DNA from: Fallopia convolvulus
Taxonomy: Eukaryota; Streptophyta; Magnoliopsida; Caryophyllales; Polygonaceae
DNA length: 64,000 nt
NCBI GenBank assembly: GCA_964016875.1
Contig: OZ024720.1
Location: forward strand, 24,617,742-24,681,741
Direction of reading: 5' to 3'
In this document: one piece after another, positions 62,373-64,000 of the stretch
How positions within the stretch are numbered: position 1 is the stretch's first letter
Layout: each line of letters opens with the position of its first letter
Made by a program: the position numbers and the translations under genes
The notes under the pieces: model-generated
The model's database searches: none
The model's input: only the letters and a program-made list of their open reading frames with translations
What the model was told of the DNA's origin: nothing

Positions 62373-64000
62373 TTTACATGGACATTTTATCGAACACTTG
62401 GCGTGCAAAGCTAGACCACAAGTCATTTTAAAGGGAAAAGGACAAAAATCAAATGAACTTTAAAGACATCTAGGCATAAGTACAAAGAATGAGGATAGTA
62501 TGAAGCCAATAAGCACATTCTGCATTACAAAATCAAGACCGATGGAATAAAAGCATAAATTCGAACCTAGAAACCGAATGCAACATTTAGGAGTGACATT
62601 TACATGGATATTTCATCGAACTCTTGGCGTGCAATGTTAGATCACAAGTCATTTTAAAGGTAAAAGGACAAAAAACAAGTGAACTTTAAAGACATCTAGG
62701 CATGAGCATAAAGAATGAGGATGGTATCAAGCCAATAAGCACATTCTCCATTACAAAATCAAGACCGATGGAATAAAAGCATAAATTTGAACCCATAAAC
62801 CGAATTCCACATTTAAAGGCAAAAGAAGAAAAAACAATTGATCATTACACACATCTAGGCAGAAGTATAAAGAATGAGGATAGTATCAAGCCCATAAGCA
62901 TATTTTGCACTACAAAATCAAGAACAATCGAATAAAACCATAAATTCGAACTTAGAAATCGAATGCCACATTTAGGAGTGACATTTACATGACCATTTCA
63001 TCGAACACTTGGCGTGCAATGTTAGATCACAAGTCATTTTAAAGAAAAAAGGACAAAAAAGAAGTGAACTTTAAAGACATCTAGGCATAAGCATAAAGAA
63101 TGAGGATAGTATCAAGCCAATAAGCAAATTTTGCACTACAAAATCAAGAACAATCGAATAAAAGCATAAATTTGAATCTAGAAACTGAATGCCACATTCA
63201 GGACTAACATTTGCATGGACATTTCATCGAACACTTGGCGTAAAATGTTAGATCACAAGTCATTTTTTAAAGACAAAAGGAGAAAAAATATATGAACTTT
63301 AAAAGACATCTAGGCATAAGCACAAAGAATAAGGATAGTATCAAGCCACTAAACACATTCTACACTACAAAATCAAGAACAAACGAATAAAAGCATAAAT
63401 CCGAACCTAAAAACCGAATGCAAAAATTAGGACGAACATTTACATGGACATTTCATCCAACACTTGGCGTACAATGTTAGATCAGAAGTCAATATTTAAA
63501 AGCAAATGGTGAAAAAACAAGTGAACTTTAAAGACATCTAGGCATAAGCATAAAGAATGAGGATAGTATCAAGCTAATAAGCACATTCTGCACTACAAAA
63601 TCAAGAGCGATCGAATAAAAGCATAAATTCGAACCTAGAAACCGAATTCCACATTTAAGAGTGACATTTACATGGACATTTCATCGAACACTTGGCGTAC
63701 AATGTTAGATCACAAGTCAATTTATAAAGGCAAAAGGATAAAAAACAAGTGAACTTTCAAGACATCTAGGCATAATCATAAAGAATGAGGATAGTATCAA
63801 GCCAATAAGCACATTCTACACTACAAAATCAAGAACAATCGAATAAAAGCATAAATTCGAACCTAGAAACCAAATGCAACATTTAGGAGTGACATTTACA
63901 TGGACATTTCATCGAACACTTGGTGTACAATGTTAGATCACATGTCAATTTTTAAAGGCAAAAGGAGAAAAATCAAGTGAACTTTAAAGACATATAGGCA
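62373..64000 (+). repeat. Satellite array 6, runs out of the window
   Basis: About 7 monomers in the same orientation, continuing past the right edge. One monomer at about 62,800 is truncated. There are no genes. Confidence 0.97.

Noticed and set aside
7708..64000. CRISPR array or other repeat-spacer system
   Set aside because: The repeats are whole 227-bp monomers joined head to tail with no unique spacers, in a plant context.

Overview
This is plant nuclear heterochromatin, probably a pericentromeric or other satellite-rich block. About 29.4 kb of the 64 kb (46%) is one tandem satellite with a monomer of about 227 bp, always in the same orientation, broken into six arrays by transposable elements. 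The plant assignment rests on the element types: a SIRE/Maximus-type Ty1/copia element with an env-like ORF, Athila-type Ty3/gypsy elements primed by tRNA-Asp, a hAT-like non-autonomous DNA element, and a 5'-truncated LINE with a zf-RVT domain. I see no host gene, no tRNA or rRNA gene and no CRISPR. I cannot name the species.

Layout: 1-7,707 is the 3' part of a copia element (integrase-RT-RNase H ORF, then a long proline-rich env-like ORF, polypurine tract and 3' LTR). 7,708-10,642 is satellite. 10,643-12,248 is a hAT-like element with an inner inverted repeat. 12,249-18,280 is satellite with a 455-bp higher-order repeat. 18,281-25,478 is gypsy copy 1 (5' LTR, gag-pro-RT-RH-IN, no PBS, no 3' LTR). 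25,479-31,884 is satellite with a 1,503-bp duplicated block. 31,885-38,616 is gypsy copy 2 (both LTRs, PBS, 5-bp target duplication, but protease, RT and most of RNase H deleted). 38,617-43,771 is satellite. 43,772-54,025 is a minus-strand gypsy element (two LTRs of about 1.5 kb, gag-pro and an ATHILA ORF1/env-like ORF, with RT, RNase H and integrase absent). 54,026-61,292 is satellite. 61,293-62,372 is the LINE fragment with a 15-bp target duplication. 62,373-64,000 is satellite.

History: gypsy copies 1 and 2 sit at the same position in the same unusual satellite monomer and share their frameshifts and stops, so they come from one insertion later copied with its satellite by a tandem duplication of about 13.6 kb. 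The abrupt end of copy 1 at 25,476-25,478 is the likely duplication breakpoint. The copies then lost different coding segments.

Most interesting signal: each retroelement family is studded with its own short palindromic motif, in LTRs, untranslated regions and the low-complexity linkers of its proteins. The plus-strand gypsy copies carry GGTCGKTACCGACC-like palindromes and the minus-strand gypsy carries CTCGTTAACGAG-like palindromes. Both sets occur mostly as pairs or triplets about 21 bp apart. The copia element is strongly enriched in GTTCCC/GGGAAC, sometimes as GTTCCC-spacer-GGGAAC. Family-specific homogenised palindromes suggest a binding site for an element- or host-encoded factor, or a self-spreading minisatellite. 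The sequence alone does not decide between these.
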